Source of the DNA: Allium sativum
Lineage: Eukaryota > Streptophyta > Magnoliopsida > Asparagales > Amaryllidaceae
Reading direction: 5' to 3'
DNA length: 64,000 nt
NCBI GenBank assembly: GCA_030737875.1
Contig: CM060926.1
Location: 320,514,922-320,578,921, forward strand
Numbering within the stretch: position 1 is the first letter of the stretch; each line of letters starts with the position of its first letter. The translations under genes and the position numbers were made by a program. Positions 35,404 to 46,867 of the stretch are shown here, piece after piece. The notes beneath the pieces are model-generated. The model did no database searches, was not told where the DNA came from, and saw nothing but the letters and a program-made list of their open reading frames with translations.

Positions 35404-35736
35404 GACTTCAAAATGTCGGCCCTTCCTCGATTTGCGCATGGATTTCTGGTTTTGCTGATTTTTGAATATTTTTGAATTTTATATGTGTATATATCTTTCC
35501 TATATGTATACAAACTTCAAACCTTAATAACTTCTTCATACGATGTCCGATTTGCGCAAACCAGGTGTCTATCTTGACCAGAATTCTGAGACGGACGCAA
35601 TGGCGCCATCCGTTTTACTTAATTCTTAATATTTAATTAAGTTTCCCTTAATTCGTTGTTAAAAGTGTATTTCACACTAATTATTCTTTAATTCATCATC
35701 TTTAGTGTCGTTAAAATTCCGGGGTGTTATAGTCAT

Positions 35737-37160
35737 CTTAGAATGATTGGCTTCCTCTAGGATTGCCTTTAACAAACTTCCAGTTTGAGGAATACAAAGC
35801 CTTCCATCTCATCGCCTTTATCGTCAATGGAATATCTATAAAGTGACTAGAAGTCTCCCCTTTACTGAGCCTTTCCAAGATGTCTAAAATCTACGGATCA
35901 TCTTGTTGCAAAGTTCCTATCTGATCCATAAGAGTAGGTCGAATCTCTAGCGATGCAAACAAACCAGGCAATAACTTGGTGAAGGTTCTAAAATCAAAGG
36001 TCGATATGAACTCCATACTTTTCCTTCCCACAAACAGAGGACTTAAGGCCACCCTTTGCCTACTCAGTGCATTTGCCACCACATTACCCTTGCCAGGGGT
36101 ATAAACAATCTCGAAATCATAAGAAGCTAAAAACTCCATCCACCTTTGTTGCCTTAAATTAAGATCTTTCTACGAGAACAAATATTTGGGAGATTTATGA
36201 TCAGTGTACAACTCGAACCTCTCTCCAAGAAAATGATGACGCTAAAACTTAAGCATAAATACTATGGCAGTCAGCTCTAAATCATGTGTAGGGTAGTTCT
36301 TCTCATGGACTCTTAGCTATCTACCCCCATAACACACTACCTTCACTTCTTACATCAGAACCGCACCAAGCCTTGTACCACATGCATCAATTTAAACTGT
36401 AAACACTTTATTTCCATTAGGCAAGGTCAAGACTGGGCTGTTGTCATAGACTTCTTCAATCGTTGGAAAGCAACATCACAATCTATATCCCATAAAAACG
36501 CCAAATTTTTCTTCGTCGGCATGGCGAGTGGGGTTGTTATCTTTGCGAAGTCTTTAATGAACTTCCTATAACAACCTGCTAACCTCAAAAAGCTTCTCAC
36601 CTCCATTGCATTCTTTGGAATCTTCCAGTCTTGAACTGCAACCACCTTTGCGGGATGTATTGCTATCCCTTCTTTAGAAACCACATGCCTTAGGAATCTC
36701 GCCTCTTTTCTCCAAAAATGGTTTGGAGAACTTTGCCTTAAGCTAATGCATACGGAGAGTTTCCAAAACTTCTCTCAAATGTTGGGCATGCTCTTCCTCA
36801 CTCTTTGAGAAGATCAAGATATCATCAAAAAAGACCACGATAAATTTATTTAGAAACTCCCAAAACACCCTACTCATCAGATCGACAAAATAGGTCGGTG
36901 CATTCGTCAACCTAAAAGGCATAACTAGCCATTTAAAGAAACCATCTGGAGTCCTAAAAGCGGTCTTATCTATACTGTCTTCAGCCACCCTCAACTGTTG
37001 AAACCCAATGGCCAATTCTAACTGAGAAAATACTGAGGCACCATAAAGTTGGTTGAACAAGTCATCTATCCTCGGAAGTGGATGCCTGTTCTTCTTAGTG
37101 AGTTTGTTCAACTCTCTATAGTCCACACACAAACAAAGTGAACCATCTGCCTTAGTCGCG
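35737..37160 (-). pseudogene. Element E reverse transcriptase and RNase H (degenerate)
   Basis: Read leftward from 37160: [20 protein letters not shown], then [53 protein letters not shown] and [21 protein letters not shown] is the catalytic box (the family usually has F/Y-I/V-DD). Then come the connection (HPAKVVAVQDWKIPKN, FIKDFAKITTPLA) and RNase H (the DACG start, YPTHDLELTAIVF, LYTDHKSPKYLF and [14 protein letters not shown]). Stops and frameshifts occur around 36430 and 36150-36420. It is non-functional but recent enough to read throughout. Confidence 0.9.
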
Positions 37161-37164
37161 AATA

Positions 37165-37869
37165 CTACTGGAGCACCCCATTCAGATATGCTTCGCCTGA
37201 TAAACCCTTTCTAAGTAACTCCCCTACTTTCTTGCTAAGCTCCCTCCTTTCCCTTGGAGCCATATGGCACACTAGTAATGCAATTGGATTTGCATTGTAC
37301 ACCAGATATATACGAAAATCGATCTCGCGCCTTGGAGGTAAGCCCCGTACCTCATCAAAAGCATCAGAATAATCTCGGACTACTAGAACAAATTGCAGGT
37401 CATTAATAGATGCATCAAAAGACTCTTGAAAACTAAGAATAACAGACCCTTGTAGGTCACAAGAAATCTCGAGGGTCCCTCCATGGAAAGTCAACAGTCT
37501 AACGACCCTCCTCTCATAATACTGAATGGCACCATACATGGTTAGCCATTCCATCCCTAGAATTAAACCGTAGCCCATAAAACCGAGAACATACGCATCG
37601 CATTCAAATTCGATGCCTAAGATAGATATTCTCAAACCCTGAAAAATCATAGACAAATGAGTCGAACCACCAATGAGGTTTGAGACAACTACGGGATCCA
37701 CTACCATACTAGTATTGAAGTGTAGAGATTCAATCGCAGAACTAGATATAAATGAATGTGAAATGGCAGAATCAAAAAGAGTTCTAATAGGATGATTGGA
37801 ATGAGAAATCAAACCTTCCACGGAAATTTTCCTACCTCTATCCGAAGCACTGATCGCGAGATCATTCAC
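37165..37869 (-). pseudogene. Element E aspartic protease and start of RT
   Basis: An open frame of 234 codons. The N-terminal half is a retropepsin-like fold: NHPIRTLFDSAISHSFIS, where families have D-S/T-G, then a flap region and YGLILGMEWLTMYGAIQYY. The catalytic triplet here is DSA, so Gly is lost. The C-terminal part is the linker to RT (YSDAFDEVRGLPPRREIDF). Protease would cleave the Gag-Pol polyprotein in the particle. It is listed as a pseudogene because of the active-site change and the broken neighbours. Confidence 0.85.
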
Positions 37870-37875
37870 CTGCCC

Positions 37876-38828
37876 TCCAGAAGCTCCTACCCTCTGACCT
37901 TGTCCCTATGGTCCCTGTTTCTTTGGGCACTCCCTAGCAAAGTGTTCGACCTCTCCACAATTGAAGCAAGTATTCTTCCTTCTTTTGTAGTCCTTGACCA
38001 AGTGACCCTCTTGTCCACAACCATGGAACAGGCACTTCCTCTTATCCATAGCTTTGTCATTCTTTCTGCTTTCTTTTGTTGTTGTTGTTGCTGCTGCCCT
38101 TTCTTAGGCCATACCTTCTTGTTTTGCGTTGTTTCCTCATCTTTTACTTCCTTCTTTTCCCCTTGTCTTCCTCATGCATCAAGGCCATATCAACCATCCT
38201 TTTCAAAAGTATCTCTCATTGGAATATGGGACATGGCTTACCCATAAAGGGGTTCATTTAGTCCTTTAAAAAACTGCAAAGCTTTCTTATGCGGAGTATC
38301 TACCAATTCCAATCCAAATCTTGCTAGTTGGTTGAATTTGTTCACATGTTCTTTAACAGTCGTGTTTCCTTGTTTGAGCACCAAGAACCTCTCCATTTGC
38401 ATGCATTTCTCAGCTTGGTAAAGAAACTTCATTTCAAACCTCATTCTAAAATCATCCTATGTATCCATCGGACGTCTAGCTTGGTTACTTCCTACTAGAA
38501 CGAAGCTTCATCTTTCAGTAGCTCGGCAGCTAACTAAATCTTCCTTCGATCTTCTACTTCAAAGATTACAAACAAGTCCTCGGCCTACTTGAGCCAATTC
38601 CCTGCCTCTACGAATGTTTCGGTTCCACGGAATGGCTTCCCTCCCATGGGACAGAAATCTTTGTAGATCTTAGCGAAATTATCTGCCCTTGGAGGAGGAC
38701 GAGGAACGATAGGCGCAACTGGGGGGAGGAATGTCCGCTTGACCTCCGGCAGGTGCCGTGGCCTCTAGATACCTGCGGAACCATCCTGGTATCGTAACGT
38801 CCTCAGGAATATTAGGTTCCATAGACAT
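37876..38828 (-). pseudogene. Element E gag (degenerate)
   Basis: Start ATG at 38828 on the minus strand, giving MSMEPNIPEDVTIPGWFRRY, homologous to the Gag of element I (MFGNLNFPDGVPLPGWFRTY). The capsid-like core includes FEMKFLYQAEKCMQMERFL and VNKFNQLARFGLELVDTP. Two zinc knuckles follow: a damaged one (CLFHGCGQEGHLVKDY, last Cys changed to Tyr) and an intact one, CFNCGEVEHFAREC (37927-37968). Several stops and frameshifts interrupt the frame. Gag would form the virus-like particle and bind the RNA. Confidence 0.85.
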
Positions 38829-38994
38829 GATGAAATGAAAAGGAAAGAGATTTAGACAAAGGATCGAAGGACATTACATATGGCTTTGGGGAATATGTTT
38901 TTTCAAATTAGAGTTTTCTTTTTGAAACTTGTTTTCTTTTAAAACCTTTTTGAAAATTGTTTTCAAAAACTTTAATCTAATCTGGTAACCTTCA

Positions 38995-39006
38995 GCTTTG
39001 ATACCA
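38995..39006 (-). other. Primer-binding site of element E
   Basis: On the minus strand it reads TGGTATCAAAGC, one base from the initiator tRNA-Met complement, two bases after the 5' LTR end. Confidence 0.85.
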
Positions 39007-39008
39007 AG

Positions 39009-41832
39009 TACGACACCCCATGTCCGTTAATGTCACTCACAAAGGGAATGCATTAAGTTTCGTGAAGCAATATAGGTAAACAGAATCAGAAATATACAAG
39101 ATAGATATAAAATGACAGCGGAATTAAAAACTTTATTAGTCATAAAGCATCGTGGTTCAAAAAAATTCACATGTTTGAAATACACAAAACCATTACATCA
39201 TAAAAACTATTGTCTTGTACTTTAGAACATCAGAGTACATAAAAGAGGCAAAATTCCCCAAATAAAACACAGCATTGTAGCAAGGATAGGGGCTTGAGCC
39301 ATACTTCTAAGCAGCTCCAGCAAAATGAAAGCAGAATCACGATCAAGCCTGAGTATTCCCACCTTGAGAACTTGATGGGAAATGGAAGAAAGAAGAGAAA
39401 ACAAAAAGGGTCAGAGATAAAGTCTGGTGAGTCCAGTTACTTTTAGCAAGTAAATAAGTAAAAGTAGCGTGACACGCATATAAATTGGATAAAAAAGATA
39501 ACACCATAAAAGGTAGGTGTGATAAGGTAAACATGATAGAGTGTGTACGCTTCTCTAATGATTACTCTACACTAATACTAGTATAACCAGAATGATACGA
39601 TCCAAACAACTATAAGATGGTAGACTTAGGCATACGTCCCGATGTATCCTAACCACTACACTAATCAATCGGCTCCCTACTCCGCGCAGATACTCTTTGT
39701 CGTTCCCACCATAGGATGTATCACGTCCTATAATGGAAACCCATCGCTGATATGCACAGTCACATCTACAGGTGTCACGGTCGTCTTATCCCCTGCTACC
39801 CATCCCATGCACGCACATGTCCTCGGTTGGTTTGCGCCGCCCATACCGTCCTCCTCGTTTGGATCTCTTACAATCAGCCCAGTAAGTGTGCCCTAACTAC
39901 GACCTAGTTCGGAGTACTTGTTTGATAGCTATTAAGGGTTACTGATTGAAATGGGTCCCACACAATATGATACAAGCTCCCCTCCCTTGTCTTGTATCCC
40001 CACTAGGATCTCCATCGGTTATGTATACCACTAGGTTTCTTTAATTACATAACCCTATCATTTTTACAAGTTATGCTTACCTAAAAGGTGTCTTTAATTA
40101 CATAACTCCGACATTTCCACAGGTTATGCTTACCACTAGGTGACTTTAATTACATAACCTTGTCATGTTAAGTTTGTGGGCCTATATATAAATATTACCC
40201 ACTCCCTTAGATTTACTTAACCCACCCACTATCCAAATAAATTTACTTAACCCCTACTCAAGTTCATGTTCATAAAATTCCTATGGATTCCACTAGGTTA
40301 AGTATACAAATTTATTACCATGTATTCATTTATAGTTACAATATTATAGACCTCCCACATTAAGCCTACAATTTGTGGATGCTGGACATGCCGGGCGAGT
40401 CCTGACTGGCTTATTCCACAAATCGGGCCCAACGTCGTGTCTTAGCATATCTCATATTAGTGCACTTAGGCCTCCCACATTAGATTCACCACTAATGGTT
40501 GTCGGATATGTCGGTCGGTTTTGGGCAGACTTCCACCATAAGTGCAATCTTACCTCGTGCCTAAGCGCGGTTTACAATTTCAAGTTATTATAATTCTAGG
40601 CATTTCCTTTATTAACCAATCGTTACATATGTTGTTATATGTTATAGGTTTCATGCTCCTTTTCCCCCAATTATGTTCATAGTGAAATATATGTCCAAAT
40701 TCATATACATATACATTATTCAAATTATTTCCATTTCACCTTTTTACCAATTATGCCCCAAATTCCCAATTCACAAGATATGCCCAATTTCAATGTTTCT
40801 CCCTTCATTCCCAAACTAACGTAATCGCATAATTTAGTAGCATGCCTAGGCTCAGAAGTAGCCTGATTATATAAAATAAAAGGGAAAGGGGTGAGGGGAA
40901 GATGATAGAGATGATTATTCTAATAGAGTTGACATAAACTTTTCATGGCATAATGTTAAGGTGAACATATAAGAACAGATCAGTGAACTTGTGATAATAA
41001 ATGGGTTCTAACATAGTAGGGATGTCATAATAGGCATGATGAAATCTAAACTAGGATTTATATGTCCAACACTTGACAGATCCAAATTAACCACAACATA
41101 GTAGGTACAAGATGATCTAAATATTGAGTTAGATCTATAATCAAAAGTAGATCTGACATGATAAAGGTTAAGATCCAAATCATAACATGCCAAAATATCA
41201 CAGATTAATAAGTTATTACAGATCTGAAGTGATTCAAGGATTAACATGCATAGATCCAAATTACAGTCCTATCATGTTTACATTTTATTTATTGAAATCT
41301 AAAAGCAACTTGAAACTCACAGCGTTTGGATCTAGAAGGTAGAAGAAGAACAGATCTACACTTGAATCTCTAACTTTGATTGCAAAAGAAGAAAGAGTTT
41401 TGATTCAGTCCAGGCACCAACAGCACTTAGGCCTCCATTGATTTTTAGTGAAGAAAACAAGAGAAATGAAGGCGTATATATAGGTGTCAGCCAGCAGAAT
41501 TCGACTGCCACCTCAGCCCATGGGTCGACACCCCCTTGAGGGGTCGACTCCCTTGGGGCGGGAGATTTGATTTACCGCCTCTAAACTTTTGATTTTTGAA
41601 TGCTTTTCTGATTTCTGATTTAATTATATATATATATAATTACCTTACGCATATACAAACTTCAAACACTCATAACTTCTTCATACGGTGTCCGTTTTAC
41701 GCAAACAAATGTCTATCTTGACCAGAATTTTGAAACAGACGCAGTGGCGTAGTCTGTTTACCTTAATTCTGAATATTAAATTAATTATTCTTTTTATCCT
41801 CTTTTAATGTTGTTAAAATATGGGGTGTTACA
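39009..41832 (-). repeat. Element E 5' LTR
   Basis: It is the partner of 26785-29621. On the minus strand it begins TGTAACACCCC (41832) and ends GGTGTCGTA (39009), where the expected CA has become TA. TATATATA is at 41475-41482, the donor GTGAGT starts at 41320, and structured modules lie at 40346-40446 and 40465-40565. In the second module the outer helix CTTAGGC/GCCTAAG (40465-40471 with 40559-40565) is perfect. Confidence 0.92.
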
Positions 41833-41837
41833 ATTTG

Positions 41838-41916
41838 GAAATAACGTAGCAGTAAAAATCCGCTACACGATATAATGGGGATGTGGCGGGCTAATAACTG
41901 AGCATAAACTGCATAT
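41838..41916. mobile_element. hAT-like DNA transposon, right part
   Basis: This is the right end of the element that starts at 26301. It ends GAGCATAAACTGCATAT, complementary to the left end with a 2-base gap. It is followed by CCCGGAAT, the second copy of the imperfect 8-bp TSD. Confidence 0.6.
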
Positions 41917-41920
41917 CCCG

Positions 41921-42697
41921 GAATGAGGAAGAGCATAAGACGCACTTGAGAGTTGTTTTGGAAATTTTACGAAAGCATTAGCTGAGAGCTAAGTTTTCAA
42001 AGTGTCACTTCTAGAAGAGCGAAGTGAGGTTCTTTGGCCATGTTGTTTCTGGAAATGGAATAGCGGTTGACCCCACTAATGTGGCAGCAATCCAGGACTG
42101 GGATAGACCTAAGAATACGACGAATGTTCGAATTTTCCTTGGGTTGGTGGGATATTATCTCTATTTTATAAAGGATTTCTCCAAGATAGCTGCACCATTA
42201 ACAGGATTGATGAAGAAGAACCAACATGGGATGCGAAGTGTGAACAAGCTTTCGAAATCCTGAAAGAGAGATTGACGAGTGCTCTTGTTTTAACAATTCC
42301 AAGTTGGAATGATGAAATGGTGGTATAAACTTATGCGTGTGGTACTGGACTTGGAGCAGTGTTGATGCCGAAGGATAAGGTTGTGGCCTACACAAGTCAA
42401 CAACTGAAGCCACACGAAAGGAATTATCCAACTCATGATTTGGGTTTGGTAGCGATCGTGTTTTCTCTGAAGATGTGGAGACATTACTTGTTGGGAGTTC
42501 AATTCGAGTTGTTTACATATCACAAGTCATTGAAGTATCTTTTCTCACAAAAGTATTTGAATCTTTGGCAGCAACGGTGGTTAGAATTTCTAGCATCATA
42601 TGATTTTGGTATAGCCTATACTCTTGGTAAAGGTAACGCAATGGTAGATGCATTGAATCGAATACACGCGAGTTTGGGAGTGATGTTTTCATAATGG
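41921..42697 (+). pseudogene. Element G RT end and RNase H (degenerate)
   Basis: The frame resumes with EEEHKTHLRVVLEILRKH, then [56 protein letters not shown]. RNase H text follows: [54 protein letters not shown]. There are stops and frameshifts at about 42235-42330 and elsewhere. It belongs with 26074-26300 once elements C, E and the hAT-like insertion are removed. Confidence 0.87.
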
Positions 42698-42699
42698 AG

Positions 42700-43640
42700 A
42701 CACCTCGATTACTTGGCAGGATATGTACCAGGACATGAAACGAGCCTACTACTGGGAAGGTATGAAGAGGGACGTTGGAAAGTTTTTTTTCCAAGTGCAT
42801 GAACTTTCTATTGATGAAAGTTGAACAGAAGAAGCTGAGTGGATTGCTTCAGCCATTTGAAGTTCCTATGTGGAAGTGGGAGCAGATATTGATGGATTTT
42901 ATCAATGGACTACTTAAAACCAGGGCAGGAAATGAAAAAATTGGGTCATTGTGGATCGCTTGACCAAAAGCATAAGATTTATTCTGTCAGATTAAGACAG
43001 CACCAAAATTGGCAAAGCTTTGTATAAGATATCTCGATTCCATGGTATCCCGAAGAGCATAGTGAGTGATTGAGATCCATTATTCACAAGTGGATTTCGG
43101 AAGAGTTTACAAGAAGCTTTGGGGATTGGGTTGTGTTTCAGTACGGCTTATCATCCCCACACTGATGGTCAAATTGAGAGGGTTAATCGAGTTTTGGAAG
43201 AACTCCTGAAGGCTTGTGTATTGGACTTCAGAGGATCATGGGAAAACCATATACATTTAGTCGAGTTTGCGTGTAACAATAGGTACCAGTCGAGTGTTGG
43301 GATGACACCATATGAGGCGTTGTATGGAAGACCCTGCAAATCTTCGTCTTGTTGGTTAGAAACTAGAGATAAGTTGATACTTCGGCCCGAGATGATTAGA
43401 GAGACCTCGGATCGTATCGAGATCGTTCAGCAACGAATGAAGGTATCCCAAGATCGTTAGAAGAGTTATGCCAATAAACATTGAAAATATTTGGAATTAG
43501 GCGTTGGTGACATGGTTTTCGTGAAGATTTCACCGTTAAAGCTTATTGTTCGATTCGGAAGTAAAGGAAAGTTAGCTCCATGGTTTGTTGGCCCGTTTTC
43601 GATAGTCGAGTAGATTGGAAAGCTGCATATAAACTGGATT
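42700..43640 (+). pseudogene. Element G integrase (degenerate)
   Basis: Zinc-binding region remnants (CMNFLLMKVEQKKLSGLLQP) come first. The catalytic core is readable as WKWEQILMDFINGL, a broken SD-DPLFTS region near 43065-43095, and TAYHPHTDGQIERVNRVLEE. Then follow CNNRYQSSVGMTPYEALYGR and the C-terminal GDMVFVKISPLKLIVRFG and KLAPWFVGPFSIVE. The three acidic catalytic positions can be located but stops separate them. The longest intact piece is 43119-43460 (113 codons). Confidence 0.87.
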
Positions 43641-43704
43641 CACCCGAGAAGATGTCGAGTATGCATATTTTTTCCATGAGTCATTTATACGGAAGTGTGT
43701 GCAT

Positions 43705-43940
43705 CATTCGAATGTAGTGGTATCTCTAAAATGGCATGAAGTCCTAGAAGTCAAAACCTTATTTACGAAACCTCATAAGCCGCTTCGCATTGTGGAGAAT
43801 GACATGAAACAACTTAGGAGGAAGATGGTTAAGTTAGTCAAGGTGCAATGGAGTGAGGATGATGACGATTGTACATGAGAGACGGAAGAGTGTATGAAGA
43901 TGACCCATCCAGAACTCTTCTTCGGTATGACCCATTAATG
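43705..43940 (+). pseudogene. Element G chromodomain (degenerate)
   Basis: After frameshifts the frame gives PLRIVENDMKQLRRKMVKL then VKVQWSEDDDDCT, a stop where Trp is expected, then ETEECMKMTHPELF. The WETE-type ending and KVQW core identify the chromodomain that follows integrase in chromoviruses. Confidence 0.8.
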
Positions 43941-44107
43941 TCATGTCACTTAACATCATTGTAACTTGTACTATTGTTGTTAGAATTCCCCATGCTAGGA
44001 TAACGCTATGGATGCTAATTCGGATGGTAAATTGGTTGCACATGGATGACAGGCATGCAGAAAAAAAATTTGGTTGCTTGTGTTGTTTGGAATTTCGAAG
44101 GCAATAT

Positions 44108-44123
44108 TCCTAAGGGGGGAGAA
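44108..44123 (+). other. Polypurine tract of element G
   Basis: TCCTAAGGGGGGAGAA stands directly before TGTAATAGACC, the LTR start. Confidence 0.82.
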
Positions 44124-46841
44124 TGTAATAGACCACATTTTATGTATCGGAGGATCGTAAGATATTTTTATTTATTTCCCTGAGGGTTGGATCATTCTCT
44201 TATTTTGACATGTTGTTTATGGTGATGTGAGACATTTCCATAATTTTTACCAATTTTATTTGTGACCATTTTCCCCTATCGGTTTTGTACATGGTATAAC
44301 TTTTAACTGGGATCGAATCAAGTGCTGAAATCAATTTCATTGGGAAGGAAATAGTGTTGCCAATTACGTAGAGTGGTCACATTAAATATTTGGTTCAGCG
44401 GTTTGGGAGGATTCGCTGTTTTAGTGTTCCACAATTTCTGTTCAGGTTTTATAAGCCATTGATGGGTTGATTTGGGGTGGCCCATTAGTGGGCTGGTGTG
44501 AGGCTATAAATAGGGGGATAGAGGCATGGTGAATACTTTACTTTATTCATTTTCTCATTTGGTTTAGCTCCTGATCCTCCTTGCTCAATCAAATGCACCT
44601 TTCCACCATTAAAATCTATATATACATGTGAAGATTGAAGATCTACATCAAGCAAAGGTAGATCTACATCAAGTGGAGGAAGGTCACATCAAATTGAGAG
44701 GTTTGAAGAGTGCCCTTCGCTGCTCGGATTGAGAATTTAGTGATTTTGTGTTAATTCGAAGAATTGGTGAGTGATAAGCACCTCTCCCACGGATTCAATC
44801 AAGTATATGGGTTGTTTGGTCTTATTTTCATCATTTTAAGTTGTTTTCACCTAGATCTAAATTGTGGTAAGTATATTTTCATTTGAATCACCATAGAATC
44901 TAATTTAGCAAGTTAAATCAGTAAATCCTTATGTTAACTCATATGTTTATGCAAGTTTAGATCCATTGTTTTGTTTATTCATTGATTTATTATGATTTTG
45001 GTGAATTTTATATGATTATTGATGAATAATTATCATTTTGGTGTTGTGGATGATTTCATAAAGTGTTGATTATTGAATTGGATGAGTTGTTTGCATCGAT
45101 GTCATCGTTTGGTGACGATTTGGCTAAGTCTGGAGTTAGATTGGTCAAATCTGGAGTCGGGTTGTTTTTACTACGTCGTCGATGAGGTGGCATTGAGCTT
45201 GGATCGTGTGTCTTGTTGCTCAACGAATGGATGTGTCAAATTCTTCAGGTCGTTGGAACCAGGTCGTGCGCATAGATGATGGGTTGCTCGAAGTTCAAAC
45301 TATGACATTGGGTCATTGATGTTGTGAAGTGCTAGGTCGTTGGCTCGTTAGGGCGTTTGGATGAGTCAGATCGCTAGGGGTATGGTGAAGTTAGCTCGTG
45401 GATAGATGATATGTCAGTCGCTTCTGGTGATGGGTTGTTGGAGCCTTATGGGTCGACTGAAAACACTAAGGGGTGTTTGTAAAAGGCATGGGTCATTCGT
45501 GGGTCATGGGTCGGATACGACCTGAATATAAAGATGCGGAAACGACCTGGTAAATGTGGTGGGTCGTTAGTCTGGTGAGATGACCCAGTGGGTCGGGTCT
45601 TGGGTCCGCGGCGACCTAAGGTGGGGAACGACCTAACTATGGTGAACCATTATTTGATGTTATTTTGGTTCAGTGAAGAATGTGACTTTGAAGTGAATTC
45701 AAGTAAGAATGTTCTAGTGTTGTGATGTGCTCGTTGATCATCGAATGGAAACGAATGTGAAGACGGCTCAAGAGAGTGAATTCATGGATAATGGTTGCTG
45801 AGAGGTCGCTTGAGCCCATGAACAGTCATCAGATAGGACGGATAGAGATATCGAAGGCTGAGGGATTATTGTTGTCATATGTTCTAGAGGACTCAAAGCA
45901 GGGACATACTGGGGATGCCCAAAAGACCAGAAGGTTGCTGGTCGAATATCCTGGGCAATCGTGATGTGCCTAGAGATATGAGTCACGATGGCATATGGAG
46001 TTTTGCTAGAACAGGGGTTTACCATTAGCCCGGCCAGTCATACGATTAACGATGGTTTCAAAGAAGGATTGACGGTTATAGCTAGAGTCATGGATGAACG
46101 GTTGTTTGGTTGTATCGTCTTGTGTAGATTATTCGATGTCGAAGGAGATATCTCTTGGGCGCTTGTATGATATTGGTTTAGGCCTCTGCGGCTTGTGCTT
46201 GGGAGATGTCAAGGTCGATTAGAATGGTCTACGCTTGATAACTGATTGCCATGAGCGTACTGTTGTTTCTAAATGCTTATTGTAAAGGCTATCACTGTCT
46301 AATGTGGGGAAGACGGGTTGGGTTCTTCTCAATTGATGTGGGTAGATCGGTTGATTAATCTGCCTATTTTCATATATTTTATTGACGATGTTAGTTTGTT
46401 GTTTTATCTCTCATTAAGATTGTTGTCTGACTTAAGGTTTTATGCTTTCCTCTTATTACCTTGGGTTGTTCATCGGGTTGTGTATAGGCAGACTGAGTAG
46501 CAGGTGATAGGTGATAGATCTTGATAAGGAGGATGTTGCTGAATGATGACGAGCAAGAGGCTGGCGAATTATTTTCTGCTATCTAGTATTTGAGTTACCA
46601 CTGTTTGATGAATTCTCTGAGTGATTGTAGTGAGGCTTATTGTACAAATTCTTATGGTGTTATCCAAGGCTGCATGGATATTATTTGATGATATTATGAA
46701 AGAGTTTAAGATTCTGTTCAATTCTGCTTCACTATTATTGCCTATTGTATATGTTCTATTTATTTTATCCTTGCGCTTTGAGTTATACGACAAGTTCCTC
46801 TTATGTTATCTTACCCTAATGATCGTCCATAGCTGTTGACA
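44124..46841 (+). repeat. Element G 3' LTR (right end tentative)
   Basis: It starts TGTAATAGACC after the polypurine tract. A TATA box, TATAAATA, is at 44505-44512 and a GTGAGT donor at 44767. No second LTR is in the window, so the right end is a guess: the last TG...CA-compatible end before the minus-strand pol remnant is GTTGACA at 46841. From 45280 to 45650 the sequence is crowded with GGGTCGT/GACCTGG words, unlike the GTCGAC arrays of the other LTRs. No coding gene is supported. Confidence 0.6.
44505..44512 (+). promoter_or_regulatory. TATA box of LTR G
   Basis: TATAAATA lies about 380 bp into the LTR, at the same relative place as in the related LTRs. Confidence 0.55.
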
Positions 46842-46867
46842 CATCTTTTAGCGCATTATTCCTCTTG

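Larger units (their letters stand above)
31461..35731 (-). mobile_element. Solo LTR F (4.27 kb) inserted in E pol
   Basis: Its ends are TGTAATACCCTACG and GGGGTGTTATA in plus reading, and it is flanked by a perfect TSD GTCAT (31456-31460, 35732-35736). Removing it joins E integrase to the RNase H side. It is related to LTR E over both ends but is about 1.4 kb longer; the extra, GC-richer stretch lies roughly at 32080-33300. It keeps GTCGAC palindromes (35281-35403), TATATAAA (35206-35213), a weak donor GTGATT (34992), two structured modules and an acceptor at 31825. Confidence 0.9.
26785..41832 (-). mobile_element. Element E: complete minus-strand Ty3/gypsy chromovirus (15.05 kb with nested solo LTR)
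   Basis: Both LTRs (39009-41832 and 26785-29621), the primer-binding site, gag, protease, RT, RNase H, integrase and a chromodomain are present in the right order on the minus strand. The perfect 5-bp TSD ATTTG is at 26780-26784 and 41833-41837. Domain order with integrase before a chromodomain is that of Tekay/Del-type chromoviruses. All genes are broken by stops and frameshifts, and solo LTR F (31461-35731) splits pol. Without F, the element would be about 10.8 kb. Confidence 0.92.

Noticed and set aside
37792..38261. Plus-strand frames of 151 and 61 codons
   Set aside because: They are the antisense of E gag and protease; the leucine/serine-rich composition is a shadow of the minus-strand gene.
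44124..46841. Host gene between G pol and H
   Set aside because: Frames of 60-85 codons lack any family feature, and the position after a polypurine tract fits an LTR.
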